A stretch of 64,000 bases of DNA. Origin: Treponema sp. (GTDB lineage: Bacteria; Spirochaetota; Spirochaetia; Treponematales; Breznakiellaceae). Positions 7,649 to 14,906 of the stretch are shown here, in pieces (the stretch's first letter is position 1; every line of letters starts with the position of its first letter). The stretch spans positions 1 to 64,000 of the forward strand of contig JAIRQN010000056.1 of NCBI GenBank assembly GCA_031256445.1. The letters are read 5' to 3'. The notes beneath the pieces are model-generated. The model saw only the letters and a program-made list of their open reading frames with translations. It was not told the DNA's origin and made no database searches. Position numbers and translations under genes: made by a program.

Positions 7649-9424
7649 TTATGCGGTTTTTGCATGTAAATTTTCTATGATATTAATAAAATTAATATCA
7701 TGATTTGAAATTTTAATTAAACCTATCTCATCTGCTCTGGCGAAGATATACTTTCTAAGAGAAAAATTAAAATCCCCGGCTCTGTTGTTTGTAATGAAAT
7801 TTAATAAATCTAATTCGAACTTTTCGGTCTCATCCTTAAAAATATCGTTATATGATTTCCAGCCGGTTTTTTTATAATTTTCCAATTTTTGAAGAGCCTT
7901 CTTCCAGTATGAATAAGTATCTCTGTATTCTTCCAATGAAATTTCATTATTACTGCTTATGTATTCATTATATATTTCATTTTCCAATTCTGAAAAATTA
8001 ACTTTTTTGTTATCAATGTTATAATATGAACTTTTTATTACCGACATTAATTTTTTTAGGATTTTCCTTAAAGTTACTAAAAGAAAATTGTAAATATGTT
8101 CGATCTCAGATTCCAACCTTTTAAAATCAACTCTGCCATTTGAATCTATAAAACTAATAGCCATTCCAACCAAAACATTAGATAAATGAGCAAAAAATTC
8201 TTCTTCCTCGTCTACAAACCAACAGTCAGAAAGATAAAAAAAGAATTTTCTTTCAGCTCTTGAATAATCCTTTTTTGAAGTTTCAATAAATCTTTCAAAG
8301 CTCCCCTTCTTATTTCCTCTCTCAGGAGCGAGGTCGGCCATTAATTCCATTAACCCGTGGATTAAATTATCCCCCTTAACATATAGCTTTTGGAAATTTG
8401 ATTCGTCTTTAGGGAAATCTGAGTTTGCGATCAAGTGCCCAAGCTCATGGAAAACAATACCCTCTTTAATGTCAGAAATGATCTCGTTAGACAATTTTTT
8501 TACATCTTTTTGGTTGTATGCGTTTGATTTTTTTAAGGCAAATAACTTGAATCCTTCGCGTAATGCGCTATTAGGATGTTTCTGTGCGATTAAAGTTTCA
8601 AATTTTGGTTGTGAATAAAATTTATACCATTTATTGTAAAACACTACCTCTATGGCTTCCATCCTGATTTTCATTCCTTCATCATACAGTGATGCGACTT
8701 CTGATAACGTATAATTCGGCGTTCTGACATATTCACGGTTAATAAGGTGCACTTTATAACCATCAATGTCTTTTATCTCTCTCTTCCCCAGAATAAACCT
8801 GGCAACAAAAAAATTATCACTATCAGAATACATCTGATAATCAACATCCAATAAATCTATTAATTTAGGGTTTAAGTCACTAAAATAAGAAAAGTCTTTT
8901 CCAAGTATCTTTACCGGATAATCTTTAAAGTACTTAATAATTTCATCTCCTGTTAAGTCTCCTAAGTCTTTTTCCAGTTGTATTAAGCGGATACGTAAAG
9001 AAATTTCATCACTAGAAGTAACATCTATTAAATTATTTATATTGCAAAAATTTCTTAAAAATGATACAAGAGTTCTTTCCCTTCCCATATAAAAATCGCG
9101 ATAATTATTTTTTTCCATAGCTAATATCTGTAATAAAGCGAAATACTGTAAGACCCTGCATAGTTTTTCCAGAATGGCCTGATTAATCAAGTAGAAAACT
9201 CTTTCATGATCGATATTATCTGATTTGTTTAAAATAATTTTTTTTAATTTTCGTTCTTCTTTGGGAATTTTTTCATCCAATAGCTCAGGAAAATCTTTAC
9301 TTATGCCATCAATAATATAATCCAGTTCCATATCCGTTAAATCTGAATAAATACTCCATAAGCTATGTCTTGGCGGCATGCTGGTTATATGGTCTTTTTT
9401 AAGATACCGTAAATATTCAAACAT
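7649..9424 (-). CDS. HExxH metallopeptidase-like protein, copy 2
   Basis: A 591-aa paralogue of the downstream gene, with HELGHLIAN near residue 326 and MELMADLAPERG about 30 residues on as the likely third zinc ligand. It lacks a signal peptide, like its partner, although every other gene of the cluster encodes an exported protein. The start is fixed by AAAGGAG seven bases before the ATG and lies 3 bp after the stop of a 71-aa lipoprotein gene, which implies coupled translation. The two copies differ over most positions outside the shared blocks, so the duplication is old. Function not known; zincin fold inferred from the motifs only. Confidence 0.7.
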   Translation of the reverse strand: MFEYLRYLKKDHITSMPPRHSLWSIYSDLTDMELDYIIDGISKDFPELLDEKIPKEERKLKKIILNKSDNIDHERVFYLINQAILEKLCRVLQYFALLQILAMEKNNYRDFYMGRERTLVSFLRNFCNINNLIDVTSSDEISLRIRLIQLEKDLGDLTGDEIIKYFKDYPVKILGKDFSYFSDLNPKLIDLLDVDYQMYSDSDNFFVARFILGKREIKDIDGYKVHLINREYVRTPNYTLSEVASLYDEGMKIRMEAIEVVFYNKWYKFYSQPKFETLIAQKHPNSALREGFKLFALKKSNAYNQKDVKKLSNEIISDIKEGIVFHELGHLIANSDFPKDESNFQKLYVKGDNLIHGLMELMADLAPERGNKKGSFERFIETSKKDYSRAERKFFFYLSDCWFVDEEEEFFAHLSNVLVGMAISFIDSNGRVDFKRLESEIEHIYNFLLVTLRKILKKLMSVIKSSYYNIDNKKVNFSELENEIYNEYISSNNEISLEEYRDTYSYWKKALQKLENYKKTGWKSYNDIFKDETEKFELDLLNFITNNRAGDFNFSLRKYIFARADEIGLIKISNHDINFINIIENLHAKTA

Positions 9425-9427
9425 TTT

Positions 9428-9643
9428 TTACTCCTTTTCCCCGTTAATTTTTTCCCATAAGATGAATTCGGTACCAGGGAAATATAATTTACTCTGCTGA
9501 GCAAGCCAGGTAGACAAGGTATTAACAGGTTCAATACCAACGATGCTTTGATTCTCAGGCTGCTCGCAGGATAGCTCACAGGAATTTGTTCCCAACACCA
9601 TACAGATGATGGTCAAAAGTAATAAGGTTGTTTTGGTATTCAT
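9428..9643 (-). CDS. small lipoprotein, 71 aa
   Basis: A 71-aa precursor with a hydrophobic N-terminus and a plausible lipobox LGTNSC, leaving about 50 residues after lipidation (ELSCEQPENQSI...). RBS AAAGGAG precedes the ATG. It directly precedes zincin copy 2, with stop and start 3 bp apart. The mature part has a second Cys and an aromatic patch (WLAQQSKLYFPGTEFILWEK) but no recognisable domain. Its tight link to a zinc peptidase-like gene makes a membrane-anchored partner or inhibitor a reasonable guess, nothing more. Confidence 0.65.
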   Translation of the reverse strand: MNTKTTLLLLTIICMVLGTNSCELSCEQPENQSIVGIEPVNTLSTWLAQQSKLYFPGTEFILWEKINGEKE

Positions 9644-9714
9644 AATTTTTCTCCTTTATTTAATGTAAATAGCTGTTCCAAAATTTTAATTCCGGAACAG
9701 CCGCCATAAAATAA

Positions 9715-10713
9715 TTAATTACCTGTTGTCGCGCTGACTACAGACGAAAATTCTCCGTTGCTCGCTTTAACTTTAAAATAATATGTAGTGTTTGGTTCCA
9801 GGGGAATAATATTGGGATAAGCCATTGAAGCAATGTTGATAGCTGTCCCATAAGAAGAATAAATTGAATCAATAAATACAAATGTACCTTCCAAAGAGAA
9901 GGAGCCAAACACCAGATATGTATTCGCTTTTTCCACCTCTCCCCACGTTAACGTAATGATTCTGCCATTTACCTCTGCTGTTAAATTTTCTGGCGCTGCG
10001 AGAACTTCTGGAGTTGTAACAGAAGAAGGAGTATTCGTAGTTGCCGTAACTGGTAAGGATAATTCACCAATAGTTTCATTGGCAGTTCTCTTCGAGCCGA
10101 TCTTATAAAAATAGACAGTTCCCGGCGAAAGAGAGCTGTCATAGTATACAGTATTTAATACATTTGTGCTTATAATACTAAATTTTTCCCATGAAGGATC
10201 TGTCGTTCTATATACAACATAGTAATTCGCATCAGTTACCGGACTCCATGACAGGCTTATCTGAGATGTTGATGTACCAATGGCGGTTAAATTTTGAGGA
10301 GCTTCAAGATTTCTTAATGTAATAATTTCATTGGTTGTGGCAAACGCTTCCATTGATAATTCTCCGAAATCATCAGCAGCGGAATTTCGTCTTCCTGCAA
10401 CCTTAAAGTGATACGTCGTTCCAGGAGAGAGATTGGTATCATTGTATGTGGTATTGGATATACTTCTTGAAATGATGTTATAATTCATCCATGTGGGATC
10501 GGTTGTCCGAAAAATCGTATAAACAGAAGCTCCTTCAACTGGATTCCATGATAAATTTATCTGGGTCGTATTAATGGTTCTTGCGGTTAAATTCTGCGGA
10601 GCGGAAATTCCGACAGGAATGTTTATGCTTCTGATGTCTTCCGATGGGTTATTTTCACACCCAATTCCAATTACCATTAGGATTAATAAAAAAATAATTA
10701 ATGCTTTTTTCAT
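9715..10713 (-). CDS. lipoprotein with three fibronectin type III domains
   Basis: From ATG 10713 (RBS GAGGAGGA) the product is a 332-aa lipoprotein with a signal ending in VIGIGC. It has three FN3 repeats, each opening with APQNLTA or APENLTA, then a W..V core (LSWNPVEGASVY, LSWSPVTDANYY, LTWGEVEKANTY), a PGTTYHFKV or PNTTYYFKV strand and a closing ATT. FN3 domains act as spacers or sugar/protein binders on the surface. The ORF track start at 10872 adds 53 residues before the signal peptide. An in-frame ATG at 10821 also has a good ribosome site (GGAGGG), so a longer form cannot be excluded. Confidence 0.85.
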   Translation of the reverse strand: MKKALIIFLLILMVIGIGCENNPSEDIRSINIPVGISAPQNLTARTINTTQINLSWNPVEGASVYTIFRTTDPTWMNYNIISRSISNTTYNDTNLSPGTTYHFKVAGRRNSAADDFGELSMEAFATTNEIITLRNLEAPQNLTAIGTSTSQISLSWSPVTDANYYVVYRTTDPSWEKFSIISTNVLNTVYYDSSLSPGTVYFYKIGSKRTANETIGELSLPVTATTNTPSSVTTPEVLAAPENLTAEVNGRIITLTWGEVEKANTYLVFGSFSLEGTFVFIDSIYSSYGTAINIASMAYPNIIPLEPNTTYYFKVKASNGEFSSVVSATTGN

Positions 10714-10906
10714 ATGTATTCTTCCTCCTCTAAAAATTAATAAATTTTTGCTGATATTGTCTTCTTTAACAATTAAAGACAAAACCGACGATCCAAGTAC
10801 CATCTTTTTTGTTTCTTTCATAGATGTACCCTCCATATTATTTAGTCGAGCTATGCTCGCTTTTAATACCATTTATGCTCTTTATTCTTTCTCTTATAAT
10901 AAGTAT

Positions 10907-10931
10907 GTAAAAAATATTTGTTATTTTTTAC
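10907..10931. repeat. perfect inverted repeat between LRR and FN3 genes
   Basis: GTAAAAAATA and TATTTTTTAC form a 10-bp stem with a 5-nt loop in the 300-bp gap upstream of the FN3 gene. There is no clean T-run after it on the minus strand. It may be a weak terminator for the LRR gene or a regulatory site for the genes that follow. Confidence 0.4.
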
Positions 10932-11015
10932 AATTCCATAAGTAAAATGACGATTAAAATTTTCTTTTTTATTGTCTTGTATATTCAAATTGACCTCTTA
11001 AATGAAGTGAAACCA

Positions 11016-11810
11016 CTATAGATCAGGAAGGCTCCCTACGCCTCCCTCAGCATGCTGTGTTCTCTGCCATGCGGTGTTTTCTTTTCCTATAACATAACCC
11101 CCTGAAAGTCTGCCAGTATTAAAATACGCTTCGTTAAAATGATAATCAGTTCCAAAAACATCATTCTCCAGTGAAACATTTGCTCCAATCTTTACGTAGA
11201 TCAGACTGTTATTGTTAAATGCGCCGCTTTTAATGTTTCTAATACTTTCCGGGATGAAAATTTCACGCAGACAGTTATCGGTAAATGCCAGTTCCTCAAT
11301 GGAAACAACGCCATTTGGGATAAAAATTTTATTCAATTGATTTTCCGCAAATACTCCGCTTTCAATAGTGGTAATGCCTTTTGGGATTGAAATGCTTGTC
11401 AGTTGATTACCTCTGAACGCGTCATACCCGATGCGGGTAACGTTATTTGAGATAATTATTTTATTCAGGCAGTTATTCCTGAATGCATCATGCCCGATAG
11501 ATATAATACTGTCTGGTATTGTAACACTAGTCAGCTTATTTTCCATAAATGAGGCATTTCCAATGGAGATTACGCTATCCGGAATATAAATTGCTGTAAG
11601 CTGCTTATCCTGAAACGCAGAATCCCCTATGGAAAAAACCGGTATTCCATCAATCGTCTCAGGTATCGCAACCGTTCTGCTTGAGCCGATGTAATCAATA
11701 ATAATAGCACCGCTCTGGTTATCCGATTGCCATTTAAAATCATCATGCCACTGTCCAAAAAGATTAGCGCAAATACTCATTGCAATTATACAAAATAATA
11801 ATTTTCTCAT
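11016..11810 (-). CDS. BspA-type leucine-rich repeat (LRR_5) secreted protein
   Basis: A 264-aa protein with a signal peptide (ends ICANLFGQ) and about six repeats of the BspA/LRR_5 type, for example IPDSVISIGNASFMENKLTSVT and IPKGITTIESGVFAENQLNK. Between the repeats and the N-terminus is a short strand-rich start (IIIDYIGSSRTVAIPETIDG). BspA proteins of Treponema and Tannerella bind host or bacterial surfaces. RBS GGAGGG precedes the ATG. It follows another LRR_5 gene with a 23-bp gap. No lipobox, no C-terminal sorting domain seen. Confidence 0.88.
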   Translation of the reverse strand: MRKLLFCIIAMSICANLFGQWHDDFKWQSDNQSGAIIIDYIGSSRTVAIPETIDGIPVFSIGDSAFQDKQLTAIYIPDSVISIGNASFMENKLTSVTIPDSIISIGHDAFRNNCLNKIIISNNVTRIGYDAFRGNQLTSISIPKGITTIESGVFAENQLNKIFIPNGVVSIEELAFTDNCLREIFIPESIRNIKSGAFNNNSLIYVKIGANVSLENDVFGTDYHFNEAYFNTGRLSGGYVIGKENTAWQRTQHAEGGVGSLPDL

Positions 11811-11833
11811 TTTAACCCTCCTATAATATATTG

Positions 11834-12523
11834 TTATCTTCTAGTTAAAATAACATCATTGTAAAAAGTAAAATTATCAATTATTACAGAACTTGGTAAG
11901 TTGATATTTGACAAGGGATTTCCATTAAACGCCCAAGTTCCAATAATTGCAACAGAATCTGGAATATAAACGTTAGTTAAATTATTGGAAAAAAAAGCAT
12001 CATTACCAATAACTACAATAGAGTCAGGTATTATAACACTATTCAATTGCTTGCCATGAAATGCGCTATATCCGATGGATGTAACAGGAAGATCATTTAT
12101 TTTTCCAGGTATTGTTACATCTTTTTGATTACCTTTATAATTTATTATTTCAATTTCTGAAAAATCTAAAATCGCTATTTCATATTCATCATAAACAGAT
12201 AATGTAATATTGAATGTAGCAGCTTTCTTTCCGTTACTATTGTATTTTCTATACACAATAGGATAAATTGAATTTAATTCTATAATTATATTATCTGGTA
12301 TAGTTATGCCTAAAACATGATCAAATACAGCACCCCCAATAGCGGTTATATTATTAGGTATAACAATTATTCTTTCTTCCCCGATGTATTCAGTAATTAT
12401 TATCTCCCCATTATTTTTATGTACTCTAAAACCGTTTTCATCTACTTCACCTTGCGGTCCTCGGGCAAATGTTGACCAAACCGTGCCGATAAGAAACATG
12501 GTGATTAAAATTGTCTTTTTCAT
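11834..12523 (-). CDS. BspA-type leucine-rich repeat (LRR_5) secreted protein
   Basis: A 229-aa protein with a signal peptide (MKKTILITMFLIGTVWSTFA) and LRR_5 repeats concentrated in the C-terminal half (IPDSIVVIGNDAFFSNNLTN, IPDSVAIIGTWAFNGNPLSN). A repeat-poor middle section (residues about 80-130) interrupts the array, so its solenoid may be split. RBS TAGGAG precedes the ATG. It is the first gene of the minus-strand surface cluster, so a promoter should lie in 12524-12640; I see only a loose TATAAT there. Confidence 0.85.
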   Translation of the reverse strand: MKKTILITMFLIGTVWSTFARGPQGEVDENGFRVHKNNGEIIITEYIGEERIIVIPNNITAIGGAVFDHVLGITIPDNIIIELNSIYPIVYRKYNSNGKKAATFNITLSVYDEYEIAILDFSEIEIINYKGNQKDVTIPGKINDLPVTSIGYSAFHGKQLNSVIIPDSIVVIGNDAFFSNNLTNVYIPDSVAIIGTWAFNGNPLSNINLPSSVIIDNFTFYNDVILTRR

Positions 12524-12550
12524 AAAAAACTCCTATTTTCTTGTTTTTAA

Positions 12551-12564
12551 CCTTCTTAAGAAGG
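12551..12564. promoter_or_regulatory. 14-bp perfect palindrome upstream of LRR operon
   Basis: CCTTCTTAAGAAGG lies 27 bp before the first LRR gene start, in its 5' leader. It could be an operator or a leader hairpin. No regulator gene lies beside it. Confidence 0.4.
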
Positions 12565-12739
12565 CTTTGTTTAATTCATTTCACTTCTTCTATGACTGAA
12601 TTATATTACATACCTAATTCTGGTTTGTCGTAAGCAGTTGAATTATCATAAATCACCCGTACTACTCCAGCTTGTATGGAATTAATTGAGTAAGGAGTAC
12701 TGTCAATATAAACAAGTGCGTCTGTTGTCTCGTGTAATA

Positions 12740-12925
12740 ATATACACTTCAAATTCAAGGCTCACTACAATCATAACAAGCACAAAAACGCTTTTTATAA
12801 TGATTATATGTTTTCTTTTTTATTTAAGTGAAATTACAATAATTACGTCTCTCAGGGACAGGCTGCCTGCATCGCCCATAAATACTTCTGCTGGATATGC
12901 GTTAAACCGCAGAATACAGACGGTT
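12740..12925 (-). pseudogene. mraY: decayed fragment of mraY (phospho-MurNAc-pentapeptide transferase)
   Basis: The minus strand encodes LRFNAYPAEVFMGDAGSL, almost the canonical MraY block (FLWFNxYPAxVFMGDxGSLALGG), followed by RDVIIVISLK and a stop. Shifting frame after that stop gives KRKHIIIIKSVFVLVMIVVS, which follows the next MraY helix (kelllPIxGGVFVxExxSVI). Nothing resembling the N-terminal helices or the C-terminal MAPxHHHxE block is present. A functional mraY must therefore exist elsewhere; this is a short frameshifted relic, about 60 codons long, between the LRR operon and the kinase/NACHT unit. Confidence 0.7.
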
Positions 12926-13260
12926 ACTTCAAATTTCCCTTTCCTAAGCCGCCTGACGGAAAGGTTCCTGCTCCCATTGTTTTCAATTTTCCGGTTGTAA
13001 TCCTTTTTATGAGTATTTAAATTAATAGCTCTCATTATATTTACAAATCGGCGCATTATCGGGGGATGTCCAGTTATTATTCACCAATTTTGACGATCTT
13101 CTCTATATATCTATTTTTCTTCACTATTGAGATAAAAAACATGGAAGATAATCTTTTTTCTACATATATAACTTTTTAAACAAGTATTATGTTGTATGAC
13201 ATTATTTTATGATGATTTATCACTTTTTTATTGAATTTTCGCATACAGAAAAACGTATTT
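12926..13260. other. AT-rich gene-free stretch
   Basis: I find no supported gene, RNA or repeat here. The minus ORF that extends from the mraY relic into this stretch (MRRFVNIMRAINLNTHKK...) has no ribosome site and no recognisable sequence, and the plus ORF starting at 13209 is antisense to a better-supported small gene. Confidence 0.5.
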
Positions 13261-13428
13261 TTAGACATTCTTCTTTATATAACTTGGACAGAAAAGGTTG
13301 TCATGTAATGGGTGGAATCTACCGTCAATACTGCAGTAAACCTTTTCGCCTGTATGGTAACCTTCCAAGCAATTGCAGCATGAATTGTCCGTTTTTTCTG
13401 CTTTTATGTCGTCATTTTGTTTGTTCAA
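13261..13428 (-). CDS. small Cys-rich protein, 55 aa, TTG start
   Basis: Too short for the ORF track. A TTG at 13428 preceded by AGGAGG (7-bp spacing) opens a 55-codon frame: MNKQNDDIKAEKTDNSCCNC then LEGYHTGEKVYCSIDGRFHP and LHDNLFCPSYIKKNV. The pattern CCxC-(12)-C-(5)-FH-(8)-C looks like a small zinc-knuckle or treble-clef-like protein; similar short CxxC...YC..DGRF...C proteins occur in spirochaetes and clostridia. It is divergent from the HTH/kinase-NACHT operon with a 166-bp shared upstream region, which suggests joint regulation. Role unknown. Strong SD plus ordered Cys/His spacing support it as real. Confidence 0.6.
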   Translation of the reverse strand: MNKQNDDIKAEKTDNSCCNCLEGYHTGEKVYCSIDGRFHPLHDNLFCPSYIKKNV

Positions 13429-13543
13429 AATATTACCTCCTAATAAGAATTGTAATGTATAGCTTGCTTCGTACAGTCGGACATAATTGAACGACTAAAA
13501 TTACGGCTGACATCTCTATTAAAGCTTCATGGTATTCTTAATA

Positions 13544-13572
13544 TAGACAGAAAAAAAGGCTTTGAGTATAAT
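13544..13572 (+). promoter_or_regulatory. sigma70-type promoter for HTH/kinase-NACHT operon
   Basis: TAGACA (13544-13549), a 17-bp spacer and TATAAT (13567-13572) stand 22 bp before the start codon at 13595. Five of six -35 bases and all -10 bases match consensus. The expected 5' leader is only about 15 bases and holds the AAAGGAG ribosome site. Confidence 0.65.
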
Positions 13573-13594
13573 CATTCCTGTAAAGGAGATAATT

Positions 13595-14896
13595 ATGTCT
13601 GATTATGAAGAAGGTCCAGATACAATAAGAATGTGGAATAAAGTTTTTAATACTCTTACATTGGATGAAGTAATAAGTGTGATATACGATGATTTCCCTG
13701 TTCGAGAAACAAATGAAGTGTTCATGAGTAAAATAGAAAAAAAGATGACAAAACTTGGTATAACAAAAAAAGAAGTAATAAAAAGAATTAAAGAACAATT
13801 AGGTAGGAAGAATGATACCAATGTAGATAATTGGGTTAAAAAGAAAATGGACAGAGATTCTGTTTTAAAAACAGCTTTTGGCTTAGAAATAACTTATGAT
13901 GAAACTGATGTTTATTTAAAGAAATGTCTCTACGACGGTTTTTATATGCGTGATGTAAAAGATATAATTTACAGGTTTTTTCTTAAAATGAGAATAGAAT
14001 ATAATGATGAAGTTTCAAGAAAATCGAATAATTTATTATATAAAGATCTGGAAGAAATGCTGGAAAATTATAAAGGTTTATACTTTCATAATAGTAACCC
14101 AAACCCAGACCCTATTTTGATTAAGAAAATTGAAAATAATAAATTTACTAAATTTCTTGAAGATGAATTAAAAAGAATAAAAACATTAAAGGATTTAAAA
14201 GATTACTTAGAACGAAATAAATCTTTATTTGGTTCATACCGCAGAAAAACACATGAAATATTTATGGAAAACTACGAGCAAATAGAAAATCAATTATCAT
14301 CGCAAGAAAATAGAAATATTACAAGAGAAAATGAAATTATTTTAAATGGATTATGTAGTAAATTAGAAAATACAATAATATCAATTGAAGAAAAAGAAAA
14401 AATAAAAAGAAGAATAGAAGATATAAAAAAAGGAAAAATAATAACAGAAGAAGAAATTAGAGATGAGATTGTAGATAACATATCAAATTTAGAAGAAGAT
14501 GTAATAAATCCCCGTATACGCGAACTTATTACTCAGAATATACCAAGAAGAGAAGAATTTTCTCAAATGTTAATTAAATCAGTAAAAAAAGATGGTGAAA
14601 TATATAAAAATATCGATAGAAAATTACTTATCCTAACATGGTTATCTTGTAATAATGGCGATATTACAAATTTTATTAAAGGTGAGGCAAGAGACAATTT
14701 TGAATCTCATTATAAAATAATTAACGATGATATTTTAACTCCCTGCGGAATGCCATTGCTTGACCCCCGCCATCCTTTTGACTGGATAATATTTAATGCA
14801 TTATATGCCAGTCATCTTTATAATGAAGAAGATTATATTGATGATAGTCCAAAAGAAAGACTGCGAAAACTCTTTAAAAGAATTAATAGACTATGA
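13595..14896 (+). CDS. HTH/coiled-coil protein partnered with kinase-NACHT-WD40
   Basis: A 433-aa soluble protein; the start is MSDYEEGPD at 13595 with AAAGGAG six bases upstream, 11 codons inside the ORF-track start. Residues about 40-130 (LGITKKEVIKRIKEQLGRKN, then VLKTAFGLEITYDETDVYLKK and FYMRDVKDIIYRFFLK) resemble a divergent XRE-like helix-turn-helix unit of the sort found next to kinase genes in gut bacteria. The middle (residues about 190-320) is Lys/Glu-rich and probably coiled. The C-terminus (CGMPLLDPRHPFDWIIFNAL) resembles a block that accompanies the same HTH type. It ends 10 bp before the kinase-NACHT gene, so the two form one operon. Likely a regulator, adaptor or kinase substrate; no direct evidence. 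Confidence 0.65.
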   Translation: MSDYEEGPDTIRMWNKVFNTLTLDEVISVIYDDFPVRETNEVFMSKIEKKMTKLGITKKEVIKRIKEQLGRKNDTNVDNWVKKKMDRDSVLKTAFGLEITYDETDVYLKKCLYDGFYMRDVKDIIYRFFLKMRIEYNDEVSRKSNNLLYKDLEEMLENYKGLYFHNSNPNPDPILIKKIENNKFTKFLEDELKRIKTLKDLKDYLERNKSLFGSYRRKTHEIFMENYEQIENQLSSQENRNITRENEIILNGLCSKLENTIISIEEKEKIKRRIEDIKKGKIITEEEIRDEIVDNISNLEEDVINPRIRELITQNIPRREEFSQMLIKSVKKDGEIYKNIDRKLLILTWLSCNNGDITNFIKGEARDNFESHYKIINDDILTPCGMPLLDPRHPFDWIIFNALYASHLYNEEDYIDDSPKERLRKLFKRINRL

Positions 14897-14906
14897 AGAA
14901 AATAAA

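Noticed and set aside
12384-13000. Plus ORFs 12384-12599 and 12686-13000
   Set aside because: No ribosome sites, no recognisable sequence, antisense to the LRR start and the mraY relic.
13209-13490. Plus ORF of 93 aa
   Set aside because: No ribosome site; the opposite strand carries a small Cys/His protein with a strong Shine-Dalgarno.
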